Source of the DNA: Dictyostelium firmibasis | Lineage: Eukaryota > Evosea > Eumycetozoa > Dictyosteliales > Dictyosteliaceae | Direction: 5' to 3' | DNA: 64,000 nucleotides | NCBI GenBank assembly: GCA_036169595.1 | Contig: CM069770.1 | Location: forward strand, 62,001-126,000 | Shown here: piece after piece, positions 12,339-23,284 of the stretch | Numbering within the stretch: the first letter of the stretch is position 1 | How the letters are laid out: each line of letters begins with the position of its first letter | Translations under genes and position numbers: made by a program | The notes under the pieces: generated by a model | Told to the model about the DNA's origin: nothing | Databases searched by the model: none | What the model saw: only the letters and a program-made list of their open reading frames with translations

Positions 12339-12346
12339 TATAAATA
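12339..12346 (+). promoter_or_regulatory. TATA-like box of the DIRS A left repeat
   Basis: TATAAATA lies about 180 bases before the ORF1 start, in the same context as in the other subfamily-1 copies. The CACGTG-containing block is about 55 bases upstream at 12277-12289. Confidence 0.5.
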
Positions 12347-12524
12347 GTGGCACTAAATATTGAAAACAATTCGATTTATTTTATTTGGGAATTCCTCCTA
12401 TATATATTTAAGATACACACACATAATTTATACAAATAATTAAAAAAAAAAAAAAAAAATTCTTTTATTAATTTAATACTTTTTCTCTATCTCTATAAAA
12501 ATAATTTTAGATATCAATAAAATA

Positions 12525-13526
12525 ATGTCTACCACCGATAATAATAACCACGCTAGTAGCTCTACTGATAATAATTCTAATTCTTATGAAACAAGAATGA
12601 AATCACTTGAGGATCAAATCTCCAATCTCTCATTAGCTTTTACCAGATATATGAAAGAGCCAATCAGAGAGTCGTACCGTAACTCTGATAATCAACATTC
12701 TAATGATGAATCTGAAACTGAGAATGAACAAGGTGATGATGAATCTATCGATCCAGTCGATGTTCCAACTGATTATCAACTATCAGAGTCATTGCTTGCT
12801 AACTACAAACATTTAATCAATAATCAGGGTTTGTTAGTTGAAGAAAAATGTATCCTTAAGAAGAACGAAATCGCTGATGTTAACAAAATCTTTTGCTTTC
12901 CATCTAACTTCCAAGTGAATGTAGCTCCATTCGGTACTCCAGAAGGTATATCTGCTTCATCGAATCTCAAGAATAATGATACTGACTTGTACATTGTGGA
13001 AAAGAGAATCAATGATATTTTGAAACCAATACTTTTACTTTCAAGTATGATATCATCCGATAAAACTGATATCGATACCGAACTATTAGGTTACTTAGCT
13101 GACTCGTCTATTCAATTAGTTGTTAGTGCTCAAGCAACATTAGCTCGTGTTCGTCGTAACAATATCTCAAAAGAAATATACGGTTCCGAAGTGGTCCAAC
13201 CAATCAAGATCAAAGACACTCCAAAGATGTTTGATGATACCGAATCTGAACGTGTAAGAAAGTTAGCAAAGTCAATTAGAAAGAACAATGAGGCCAAACA
13301 ATCTTTGTTAAAAGTTAACAATCAATCAAAGTCAAACTTTAAGAAATCAACCAATACAGGTGGTAATAACACTACTGGAAGTAGTAGTTCGAATAACAAG
13401 TCCAGTAGTGGGAGTAATGGCCGATCCAACAACTTCAATGGATCCCAAAGTAATGCTGCATCAGGTAGCAGCAATACCAAGTCTGGAAACGGTACCAATT
13501 ATCGTTTTCAGAAGAACAAGAAGTAA
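12525..13526 (+). CDS. DIRS A ORF1 (gag-like), 333 aa
   Basis: This is the putative structural protein of DIRS-1. It has an acidic, Asn/Ser-rich N-terminus, a conserved middle (VDVPTDYQLSESLL, FCFPSNFQVNVAPFGTPEG), and a basic Gly/Asn/Ser-rich C-terminus. It starts at the first ATG after the leader and ends just before the reverse transcriptase frame. The same protein is present in B, D and Z and, more diverged, in C and F. Confidence 0.8.
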   Translation: MSTTDNNNHASSSTDNNSNSYETRMKSLEDQISNLSLAFTRYMKEPIRESYRNSDNQHSNDESETENEQGDDESIDPVDVPTDYQLSESLLANYKHLINNQGLLVEEKCILKKNEIADVNKIFCFPSNFQVNVAPFGTPEGISASSNLKNNDTDLYIVEKRINDILKPILLLSSMISSDKTDIDTELLGYLADSSIQLVVSAQATLARVRRNNISKEIYGSEVVQPIKIKDTPKMFDDTESERVRKLAKSIRKNNEAKQSLLKVNNQSKSNFKKSTNTGGNNTTGSSSSNNKSSSGSNGRSNNFNGSQSNAASGSSNTKSGNGTNYRFQKNKK

Positions 13527-13576
13527 ACTTACCAGTAGGTGGACGTCTCGTCCACTTCAAACAAGTTTGGAAAGAA

Positions 13577-14533
13577 TTGGGTCTTCCAAACTTTTGTCAA
13601 GAAGTAGTAAACGGATTAAAGGTTCCGCTACTTTCAAACTTCAAACCGATGCTGAACCCAATTCCGATTTCAATTCCAGAGGGTCCGAAATCAGATTGTA
13701 TCACAAACGAAGTACAAGATTTATTAAAAGACAATGCAATAGAACAAGTACTTCCAAACCGTCACTCCCAACTCGTTTTTTACTCCAACGTGTTTACGGT
13801 TCCAAAAGCTGGAACAAATTTACATCGTCCAGTACTAGATCTAAAGAGGTTAAACCTTTTTATAAAAAATCAATCATTCAAGATGGAAGGTCTAAAGAAT
13901 CTGTCTTCAATGGTAAAACAAGGTTACTACATGGTAAAACTCGATATCAAGAAAGCTTATCTCCATGTTTTAGTCGACGAAAGTTATCGAGACTTATTCC
14001 GATTCGTTTGGAAAGGAACTCATTACAGATGGAGAACAATGCCATTCGGGTTATCGTCAGCTCCTCGAATCTTTACAATGTTAATGAGACCAGTACTCCG
14101 AATGCTAAGAGATATCAACATTTCCGTAATCGCCTACTTAGACGATCTTCTAATCGTTGGTTCAACAAAGGAAGAATGTTTAAACAACCTCAACCAAACA
14201 ATGAATCTGTTAGTCAAACTCGGATTCAAGTTAAATCTAGAAAAGAGTGTTCTCGAGCCAACTCAATCAATAACGTTTCTAGGATTACAAATCGATTCAA
14301 TATCAATGAAGTTACTTGTTCCAAAAGAAAAGAAGAAGAGTATCATCAAAGATATCAGGAACTTTCTAAAACTCGAAACTTGTACTCTAAGAAAGTTAGC
14401 TGGTTTAAAAGGAAAACTGATTGCATTGAAAGATGCAGTAATACCATTCCGTTTGTACACTCGTCAAACAAACAAGTTTCATTGTCAAAGTCTGAAACTA
14501 GCAAATGGAAATTGGGATCAATCATTTCCAATT
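13577..14533 (+). CDS. DIRS A reverse transcriptase, N-terminal part
   Basis: The palm and fingers of the reverse transcriptase are present, with KLDIKKAYLHV and YLDD. It continues at 25996 beyond Harbinger H1. No conventional start codon is evident, and expression by read-through or internal initiation is usual for DIRS. Confidence 0.75.
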
Positions 14534-14702
14534 GAGGTGTTTACAGTAAATTGTAGAAATCAAATTCAAAAATTAAGTACGGTGTACTTTCACAGATTTA
14601 AATTTAATTTTTGTAAAACATATCAAATTTTCGACGAAAACTCTTTTAAATTAAAATAAACTTTAAAAGGAATAAAAAAATAATATAATTTTAAAAATAT
14701 AT

Positions 14703-16141
14703 TCATTTATTGTTTCTTAAATTAAAATTGATTTGTTCAATATGGAATATCATTATTAAACAGTACGAAAGGAAGTTTGGTTGATGAATTCCTCTTTGTT
14801 TTACTATTCCCCATCTATTCTTCATATCAGCAAACTTGTTCTCTACCAATGACCGTTTACCAGCTTGGAAATGATGGAATCTTGATTCCACAACTTTTCT
14901 TTCTTGATTGGAAAGTATTTCGTCACCTTTACCAAGAAGATTTTTGATTCTCTTTGGTGTATAAAACAAGGTACCGTTGTAAGCAGGGTCTGCAAGTACT
15001 GAAAACTCTTCTCCGTTTTTTATAAAAGAGTAAATTAGATCATTGAGACCAGTTAACATTGACATACCTGAATCATTATTATGACCTTTACCAATGATCG
15101 CAGAATCGATTGTACCATTTTCATCGACAAGTATTTGAATTGTAAAAGAGTGATACTTTAAGTCGCCTCTGTACCATTCGAATTGATATGGATGCACTCG
15201 ATTGATTCTAAAATCGGTACAATCGACATAATGTAAACAGTTTAAGTTCATTAACTCCAACGAGATGGTATAAAGACATGGTATCATTAGTGGAATAAGT
15301 GCACGTACAGCTCTTGAAATAGTAGCACTACTAATACTAAAGATTCTCTTTAACAATGAGGTTGAATTTGGTCCTTTCTAAATTATTTGACAAAAATATT
15401 TAATATTCCAATATAATAGTAATCTAATACTTATTTTTAATATGTACAGACCTTCAAAAAAAACAATACTAACAACACTTTCAATCTTGAATCTAACAAA
15501 CATTTAAACTCTTTGACTGAGTTTCTACACAATCTAACAATTTCATCAACGAGATCTATTGGGAAACCTAATTCATTGTAAACATCTACTTGATTGTAAT
15601 GAGTTGGATATAAATCTTTAAATATTCTAACAGTTTTACGAGATTGGTTTTTATTTAATGGAGTTGGAACAAATGTATCATTTCTATATCTCTTTTTAAT
15701 TGTTCTTTCCAATTTATTAATATTAATATAGTTATGTCTAATAATTTTCTTTTGTTGAACATCATTATTTTCATTCAGTTGATTCAAAATCCTGAATGGA
15801 TCATTGTTGAATAAGTTTGTATTCGAGTTAAGTTTTTTAATTATAATACTCTTTATTAAGTTGATTTTGGAAATTGTTGCTATAATCATCTTTATTACTA
15901 CAATAGTTTCTACATCATCGTTATCGAATTGATTTGTATTTATAAAATCTTTTACAATTGTTTCAAATCGATTTCGTTCGAATGTTTCTAACATGTTTTT
16001 ATTAAAACCATCATCTAAAATTTCCCAAGTAGATTCATTAAAACTATATCCTTCCCATTTTATAAAGTATTCTATCGAACCATCTATAATTCTTTTATCT
16101 AAAATTTCTTCAACATTATATCGATAATTGTTACTATCCAT
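14703..16141 (-). CDS. Chromodomain-Harbinger transposase (H1 copy), 454 aa
   Basis: There are two exons, 16141-15452 and 15377-14703, with a 74-base intron that closes the frame exactly. Residues about 5-60 form a chromodomain (YNVEEILDKR, YFIKWEGYSFNESTWE). Residues about 215-260 form the helix-turn-helix usual before Harbinger DDE domains. The catalytic domain shows VDCTDF (first D near 282), LADPAYNG (D near 360) and SLVENKFADMK (E near 409), matching the DDE_Tnp_4 pattern. A chromodomain fused to a Harbinger transposase is unusual. It differs from the H2 copy at a few residues only. Both copies look functional. Confidence 0.85.
15378..15451 (-). other. Intron of the H1 transposase gene
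   Basis: The donor is GTCTGT and the acceptor TTTAG. Removing it fuses the VLFFLK helix to KGPNSTSLLKRIF, restoring the continuous helix-turn-helix of the DDE_Tnp_4 family. Confidence 0.7.
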
Positions 16142-16449
16142 TTGAGTTAACTTTATATCAATTAAATAATTGTTATTTATAGGAATTATAGTTTATAAGT
16201 TTATATAATATTTATAGTTTATAGGTTTTTAATTATATTATTTAATGTGAATAGAAAATTAATGTGAAACAATTATTTTCACGCAAGTGGTATAAAAAAA
16301 TAATAAATTTAATTAAATTTAATTACTTTTTAACACTAACCCACACGTGGTAAAAATTATTGAAAATAAATTGAAAAAAATAAATAATTTAATTTAATTT
16401 AATTATTTACCCCTAATGTGGTTAAATTATATCGATAATTTACAACAAT

Positions 16450-16462
16450 TGACACGTGGCAA
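16450..16462. promoter_or_regulatory. Shared 13-base CACGTG site in the H1 intergenic region
   Basis: TGACACGTGGCAA is the reverse complement of TTGCCACGTGTCA in the DIRS subfamily-1 repeats. It lies between the two divergent Harbinger genes. Further CACGTGG and CACGCAAGTGG motifs are nearby. Confidence 0.45.
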
Positions 16463-16748
16463 TATTATTAATAAAATAAATTAATAAAAACACCCACATT
16501 TTTAATTTTAATTTTTATTTTTTATTTATATTATCATATATATATTTAAATTTATGAATACATTTATTTATTTGATTATTCCCAAATATTTAAGATAATT
16601 TTCAGAGAAATTCAAATGAATTTTCTGGAGGTTTTTTAGCTCGAAAAAATTATTGAAAAAATGAAAAATTTCGAGTTTGAAAAAAGTTGCCACGTGTTAT
16701 GCACCTATTTTTTTGAGTTTTGAGAAATTTTTCAGAAAGTAAAAACAG

Positions 16749-16756
16749 TATAAATA
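16749..16756 (+). promoter_or_regulatory. TATA-like box of the DIRS B left repeat
   Basis: TATAAATA is in the conserved position about 180 bases upstream of ORF1. In this copy the upstream CACGTG block reads TTGCCACGTGTTA. Confidence 0.45.
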
Positions 16757-16935
16757 GTGGCACTAAATATTGAAAACAATTTGATTTATTTTATTTGGGA
16801 ATTCCTCCTATATATATTTAAGATACACACACATAATTTATACAAATAATTAAAAAAAAAAAAAAAAAAATTCTTTTATTAATTTAATACTTTTTCTCTA
16901 TCTCTATAAAAATAATTTTAGATATCAATAAAATA

Positions 16936-17937
16936 ATGTCTACCACCGATAATAATAACCACGCTAGTAGCTCTACCCAAAATAATTCTAATTCTTATGA
17001 AACTAGAATGAAATCGCTTGAGGATCAAATCTCCAATCTCTCATTAGCTTTTACAAGATATATGAAAGAGCCAATCAGAGAGTCGTACCGTAACTCTGAT
17101 AATCAACGTTCTAATGATGAATCTGAAACTGAGAATGAACAAGGTGATGATGAATCTATCGATCCAGTCGATGTTCCAACTGATTATCAACTATCAGAGT
17201 CATTGCTTGCTAACTACAAACATTTAATCAATAATCAAGGTTTGTTAGTTGAAGAAAAATGTATCCTTAAGAAGAACGAAATCGCTGATGTTAACAAAAT
17301 CTTTTGCTTTCCATCTAACTTCCAAGTGAATGTAGCTCCATTCGGTACTCCAGAAGGTATATCTGCTTCATCGAATCTCAAGAACAATGATACCGATTTG
17401 TACATTGTGGAAAAGAGAATCAATGATATTTTGAAACCAATACTTTTACTTTCAAGTATGATATCATCCGATAAAACTGATATCGACACCGAACTCTTAG
17501 GTTACTTAGCTGACTCGTCAATTCAGTTAGTTGTTAGTGCTCAAGCAACATTAGCTCGTGTTCGACGTAACAACATCTCAAAAGAAATCTACGGTTCCGA
17601 AGTGGTTCAACCAATCAAGATCAAAGACACTCCAAAGATGTTTGATGATACCGAATCTGAGCGTGTAAGAAAGTTGGCAAAGTCAATTAGAAAGAACAAT
17701 GAAGCCAAACAATCATTGCTAAAAGTTAACAATCAATCAAAGTCAAACTTTAAGAAATCAACCAACACAGGTGGTAATAACACTACTGGAAGTAGTAGTT
17801 CGAATAACAAGTCCAGTAGTGGGAGTAATGGCCGATCCAATAACTTCAATGGATCCCAAAGTAATGCTGCATCAGGTAGCAGCAATACCAAGTCTGGAAA
17901 CGGTACCAATTATCGTTTTCAGAAGAACAAGAAGTAA
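16936..17937 (+). CDS. DIRS B ORF1 (gag-like), 333 aa
   Basis: This is nearly identical to the DIRS A ORF1, with the same start context after the leader and the same Gly/Asn-rich basic tail. It is open from start to stop. Confidence 0.8.
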   Translation: MSTTDNNNHASSSTQNNSNSYETRMKSLEDQISNLSLAFTRYMKEPIRESYRNSDNQRSNDESETENEQGDDESIDPVDVPTDYQLSESLLANYKHLINNQGLLVEEKCILKKNEIADVNKIFCFPSNFQVNVAPFGTPEGISASSNLKNNDTDLYIVEKRINDILKPILLLSSMISSDKTDIDTELLGYLADSSIQLVVSAQATLARVRRNNISKEIYGSEVVQPIKIKDTPKMFDDTESERVRKLAKSIRKNNEAKQSLLKVNNQSKSNFKKSTNTGGNNTTGSSSSNNKSSSGSNGRSNNFNGSQSNAASGSSNTKSGNGTNYRFQKNKK

Positions 17938-17987
17938 ACTTACCAGTAGGTGGACGTCTTGTCAACTTCAAACAAGTTTGGAAAGAA

Positions 17988-18838
17988 TTGGGTCTTCCAA
18001 ACTTTTGTCAAGAAGTAGTAAACGGATTAAAGGTTCCACTACTTTCAAACTTCAAACCGATGCTGAACCCAATTCCGATTTCAATTTCAGAGGGTCCGAA
18101 ATCAGATTGTATCACAAACGAAGTACAAGATTTATTAAAAGACAGTGCAATAGAACAGGTACTTCCAAACCGTCACTCCCAACTCGTTTTTTACTCCAAC
18201 GTGTTTACGGTTCCAAAAGCTGGAACGAATTTACATCGTCCAGTACTAGATCTAAAAAGGTTAAACCTTTTTATCAAAAACCAATCATTCAAGATGGAAG
18301 GTCTAAAGAATCTGTCTTCAATGGTAAAGCAAGGTTACTACATGGTAAAACTCGATATCAAGAAAGCTTATCTCCATGTATTAGTCGACGAAAGTTATCG
18401 AGATTTATTCCGATTCGTTTGGAAAGGAACTCATTACAGATGGAGAACAATGCCATTCGGGTTATCGTCAGCTCCTCGAATCTTTACAATGTTAATGAGA
18501 CCAGTACTCCGAATGTTAAGAGATATCAACATTTCCGTAATCGCCTACTTAGACGATCTTCTAATAGTTGGTTCAACAAAAGAAGAATGTTTAAACAACC
18601 TCAACCAAACAATGAATCTGTTAGTCAAACTCGGATTCAAGTTAAATTTAGAAAAGAGTGTTCTCGAGCCAACTCAATCAATAACGTTTCTAGGATTACA
18701 AATCGATTCAATATCAATGAAGTTACTTGTTCCAAAAGAAAAGAAGAAGAGTATCATCAAAGATATCAGGAACTTTCTAAAACTCGAAACTTGTACTCTA
18801 AGAAAGTTAGCTGGTTTAAAAGGAAAACTGATTGCATT
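17988..18838 (+). CDS. DIRS B reverse transcriptase, N-terminal part
   Basis: This reverse transcriptase region contains the YLDD motif. It runs up to the insertion point of Harbinger H2 and continues at 22199. Confidence 0.75.
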
Positions 18839-19008
18839 GAGGTGTTTACAGTAAATTGTAGAAATCAAATTCAAAAATTAAGTACGGTGTACTTTCACAG
18901 ATTTAAATTTAATTTTTGTAAAACATATCAAATTTTCGACGAAAACTCTTTTAAATTAAAATAAACTTTAAAAGGAATAAAAAAATAATATAATTTTAAA
19001 AAATATAT

Positions 19009-20447
19009 TCATTTATTGTTTCTTAAATTAAAATTGATTTGTTCAATATGGAATATCATTATTAAACAGTACGAAAGGAAGTTTGGTTGATGAATTCCTC
19101 TTTGTTTTACTATTCCCCATCTATTCTTCATATCTGCAAACTTGTTCTCTACCAATGACCGTTTACCAGCTTGGAAATGATGGAATCTTGATTCCACAAC
19201 TTTTCTTTCTTGATTGGAAAGTATTTCGTCACCTTTACCCAGAAGATTTTTGATTCTCTTTGGTGTATAAAACAAGGTACCGTTGTAAGCAGGGTCTGCA
19301 AGTACTGAAAACTCTTCTCCGTTTTTTATAAAAGAGTAAATTAGATCATTAAGACCAGTTAACATTGACATACCTGAATCATTATTATGACCTTTACCAA
19401 TGATCGCAGAATCGATTGTACCATTTTCATCGACAAGTATTTGAATTGTAAAAGAGTGATACTTTAAGTCGCCTCTGTACCATTCGAATTGATATGGATG
19501 CACTCGATTGATTCTAAAATCGGTACAATCGACATAATGTAAACAGTTTAAGTTCATTAACTCCAACGAGATGGTATAAAGACATGGTATCATAAGTGGA
19601 ATAAGTGCACGTACAGCTCTTGAAATAGTAGCACTACTAATACTAAAGATTCTCTTTAACAATGAGGTCGAATTTGGTCCTTTCTAAATTATTTGACAAA
19701 AATATTTAATATTCTAATATAATAGTAATCTAAAACTTATTTTTAATATGTACAGACCTTCAAAAAAAACAATACTAACAACACTTTCAATCTTGAATCT
19801 AACAAACATTTAAACCCTTTGACTGAGTTTCTACACAATCTAACAATTTCATCAACGAGATCTATTGGTAAACCTAATTCATTGTAAACATCTACTTGAT
19901 TGTAATGAGTTGGATATAAATCTTTAAATATTCTAACAGTTTTACGAGATTGGTTTTTATTTAATGGAGTTGGAACAAATGTATCGTTTCTATATCTCTT
20001 TTTAATTGTTCTTTCCAATCTATTAATATTAATATAGTTATGTCTAATAATTTTCTTTTGTTGAACATCATTATTTTCATTCAGTTGATTCAAAATCCTG
20101 AATGGATCATTGTTGAATATGTTTGTATTCGAGTTAAGTTTTTTAATTATAATACTCTTTATTAAGTTGATTTTGGAAATTGTTGCTATAATCATCTTTA
20201 TTACTACAATAGTTTCTACATCATCGATATCGAATTGATTTGTATTTATAAAATCTTTTACAATTGTTTCAAATCGATTTCGTTCGAATGTTTCTAACAT
20301 GTTTTTATTAAAACCATCATCTAAAATTTCCCAAGTAGATTCATTAAAACTATATCCTTCCCATTTTATAAAGTATTCTATCGAACCATCTATAATTCTT
20401 TTATCTAAAATTTCTTCAACATTATATCGATAATTGTTACTATCCAT
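19009..20447 (-). CDS. Chromodomain-Harbinger transposase (H2 copy), 454 aa
   Basis: The exons are 20447-19758 and 19683-19009, with a 74-base intron (19684-19757, GTCTGT donor). It has an N-terminal chromodomain followed by the helix-turn-helix and a DDE_Tnp_4 catalytic domain with VDCTDF, LADPAYNG and SLVENKFADMK. It acts in the nucleus to cut and paste the element, usually together with the Myb-like partner encoded on the other strand. All key residues are present and the frame is open. It differs from H1 at positions such as N/I, L/I, K/R, F/L and E/G in the first exon. Confidence 0.87.
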
Positions 20448-20966
20448 TTGAGTTAACTTTATATCAATTAAATAATTGTTATTTATAGGAATTATAGTTT
20501 ATAAGTTTATATAATATTAATAGTTTATAGGTTTTTAATTATATTATTTAATGTGAATAGAAAATTAATGTGAAACAATTATTTTCACGCAAGTGGTATA
20601 AAAAAATAATAAATTTAATTAAATTTAATTACTTTTTAACACTAACCCACACGTGGTAAAAATTATTGAAAATAAATTGAAAAAAATAAATAATTTAATT
20701 TAATTTAATTATTTACCCCTAATGTGGTTTAATTATATCGATAATTTACAACAATTGACACGTGGCAATATTATTATTAAAATAAATTAATAAAAACACC
20801 CACATTTTTAATTTTATTTTTTATTTTTTATTATTTTTTATTTTTTATTTTTTAATATCTTTAATTTTTTAATTAGAAAACTATAATAAGTTACACAAAA
20901 CAATTTAATTATTAAAAACAAAAACAAACATATATATTAAGTAATAACATTCTTTTATTAAACACC
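20448..20966. promoter_or_regulatory. Divergent intergenic region of H2
   Basis: This 519-base A/T-rich region separates the two start codons and must hold both promoters. It contains three CACG motifs: CACGCAAGTGG near 20587, ACACGTGG near 20649 and TGACACGTGGCAA at 20756-20768. The last is shared with the DIRS terminal repeats. Confidence 0.5.
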
Positions 20967-22042
20967 ATGGGTATGCATTACTAAAATAAAAATAATATAG
21001 TTTACAAATTGTTTTATTAACAAAATGTGTTTTAATAGATTTTAGAAATCTAAAAAAATATAAATTAGATAAATCAAACAATAACAATATTAATAAAAAT
21101 AATATTAATAATAACTATGAATCAACAGAATCAACAGAATCTAGTAGTGAAAATGAAGAATATAGTGATGATATTGCATTGTCAAACAATGAAAATGATG
21201 ATTACAGTGATAATGATACTTTTAATGATAATGATAATAGGTTTGAAGATACTGATATCGAAAGTCAACAACAATCACTTGATTCTAGCGAGTCAGATAA
21301 TGATTTAGATGACTCGGATTCCAGAGATATAGATTCAAACTCAAATGTTTGGAATTGGGAAACAACACATACATTCTTGACATTTTATTTAAAGAATTTA
21401 AGAAACCCGAATATCAATTCATTATCAAACAAAAGTGTAATGCAATTAACCGTTTCCGACTATAATAAAAAGTATAAAACCAATCTCAGTGTCAAACAAG
21501 CTTTGTCGTACTTATCAAATCTCAGAGGCGTTAATTCAAAATTGAAAAAACCATTCACTCGTCCAAAGAGATTCACAAGTCATCACATCAATAAATATGG
21601 TTCCAAACATAATTTCAGTTTATATCTTGATACTTGTGAAAACTATTTTAACAAATCTTCTAAATTGTTGGAATTAATAGAGAAAGAATTAAGAAGTTCT
21701 CAAGTAATTGGTGATACCGAATCAAGATTAAATTCTTCCCAAATCTCTGATGATATTGCTTCTCAACAACAGAATAGAACAAATGTAAGAAGAGATCGTT
21801 ATTCAACTTTAACAAATATCTTTCAAGATGAAAAATCATTCAGAGGGAAGGTATGCTCCAGACTTGAAAAACAAGAACAGATCGAAAGAGAAAAGTTAGA
21901 TCACCAAATTAAACAAGATAGTGTTAATAACTCTTTAAACTCTAGATTAATAACACAACTAGAAAGATCAAGTAACCAATTAGAAGTGTTGTCTGAAATA
22001 TTGATTCAACTATTAAAAAATAAAACCAATCCCAATAAATAA
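20967..22042 (+). CDS. Myb/SANT-like Harbinger partner protein (H2), 335 aa
   Basis: The proposed exons are 20967-20970 (ATGG) and 21039-22042, with a 68-base intron (GTATGC donor, TAATAG acceptor). Without this intron the long frame has no usable ATG. Spliced, it starts MDFRNLKKYKLDKS. An Asn/Ser/Glu/Asp-rich acidic N-terminus is followed by a Trp-containing Myb/trihelix-like segment (NVWNWETTHTFLTFYLKNL ... KYKTNLSVKQALSYLSNL). A charged coiled-coil-like C-terminus completes it. Harbinger elements typically need such a second protein for DNA binding and nuclear import of the transposase. The mini-exon is inference. Confidence 0.75.
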
Positions 22043-22198
22043 AAATTAAATCTTTTCATTTATAAATTATAAAAAAAGTATTCATTTTTTAAGGCTTATG
22101 TTTTTTACAAAAATTAAATTTAAATCTGTGAAAGTATACACATCTTAAGTTTTGAAATTGTAATTTAATATTTAAATTTAAGTAAGTGAAAACACCTC

Positions 22199-23246
22199 AT
22201 TGAAAGATGCAGTAGTACCATTCCGCTTGTACACTCGTCAAACAAACAAGTTTCATTGTCAAAGTCTGAAACTAGCAAATGGAAATTGGGATCAATCATT
22301 TCCAATTTCTCAAGATGTCAAGAAAGAAATTTCAAATTGGTTAACTCTCTTAAACCAATGGAATGGAAAAGAAATAAGTCTGTTTCCAAGTTACGATTAT
22401 GTTCTAACAACAGATGCATCAGAATCAGGTGCAGGTGCAACTTTAATGAAAGACAACAAACTCATCAAAACTTGGTCGTTCCAGTGGTCAGAAGTCCAAT
22501 CAAACATGTCATCGAACCGTCGAGAAATGCTCGCTCTACTAATGGCATTTCAAACTCTATGTCGGAAGTTGAACAACTGCAATCTAAAGATTCAAACCGA
22601 CAACACAACAACTCTCTCGTATGTCAATCGCCAAGGTGGTCAGATTCAAGATCTATCGACTCTCTTCGAACAACTTTGGAAACAATGTCTCAAGAAGAAA
22701 ATCAATCTGATTGGGGAACACATTCCAGGATTCTTCAATGTCAAAGCCGATCACCTCAGTCGTCTATCAGAGATGAATCACAAATCATCCAAGCCGATCA
22801 AGAGTTACAACTGGCAACTCAAGAAAGAAGTATTCAATCGAATTCAACTCCAATTCGGTCAAATTCAAATGGATCTGTTTGCTTCACACTTCAACCACCA
22901 AACAGTCAATTACTCAACCATGAAAATGAATGCTCTACAACTCGATTGGAGTCAATGGAATCAATGTCTAGCGTTCCCACCTCCAATACTTTTGCCTTCT
23001 GTGATGGAGAAGATGAACTTATTGAGTTCGAAGATGGTTTCTATAATACTGATCTTCCCGATTTGGAGATCAGCAACTTGGTATCCGATGATTCAAGCTC
23101 AAGTTCCTCGTCATCATCGCCATCTGTTTCCTCAAGTAATGGGTACGTTCCAAGAAGTATTGACAAAGGAATCGATAGAGTCAATACCAATTCAAATTCA
23201 GCAACGATGGAAACTGGGGATTATTCGACTTTCCAATCTCATGTAA
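22199..23246 (+). CDS. DIRS B reverse transcriptase C-terminal part and RNase H
   Basis: This is a continuation of the 17988 frame beyond H2. LTTDASESGAGATL marks the RNase H active site, and TDNTTTLSYVN and NVKADHLSR are the other conserved acidic boxes. Confidence 0.75.
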
Positions 23247-23284
23247 AGTCAATAATTAAAACAAGTAAATCGAGTACTTCGAAT

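Larger units (their letters stand above)
18839..22198. mobile_element. Harbinger-type DNA transposon H2, innermost layer
   Basis: This is a complete 3360-base element with termini GAGGTGTTTAC and GTGAAAACACCTC, flanked by ATT at 18836-18838 and 22199-22201. It carries the same two divergent genes as H1. It sits in the reverse transcriptase of DIRS B about 150 bases from the position that H1 took in DIRS A, in the same orientation. It has no internal insertion. Confidence 0.9.

Noticed and set aside
14703-20447. Chromodomain proteins of H1 and H2 as host heterochromatin proteins
   Set aside because: They lie inside elements with termini and ATT duplications and splice directly to a DDE domain, so they belong to the transposon.
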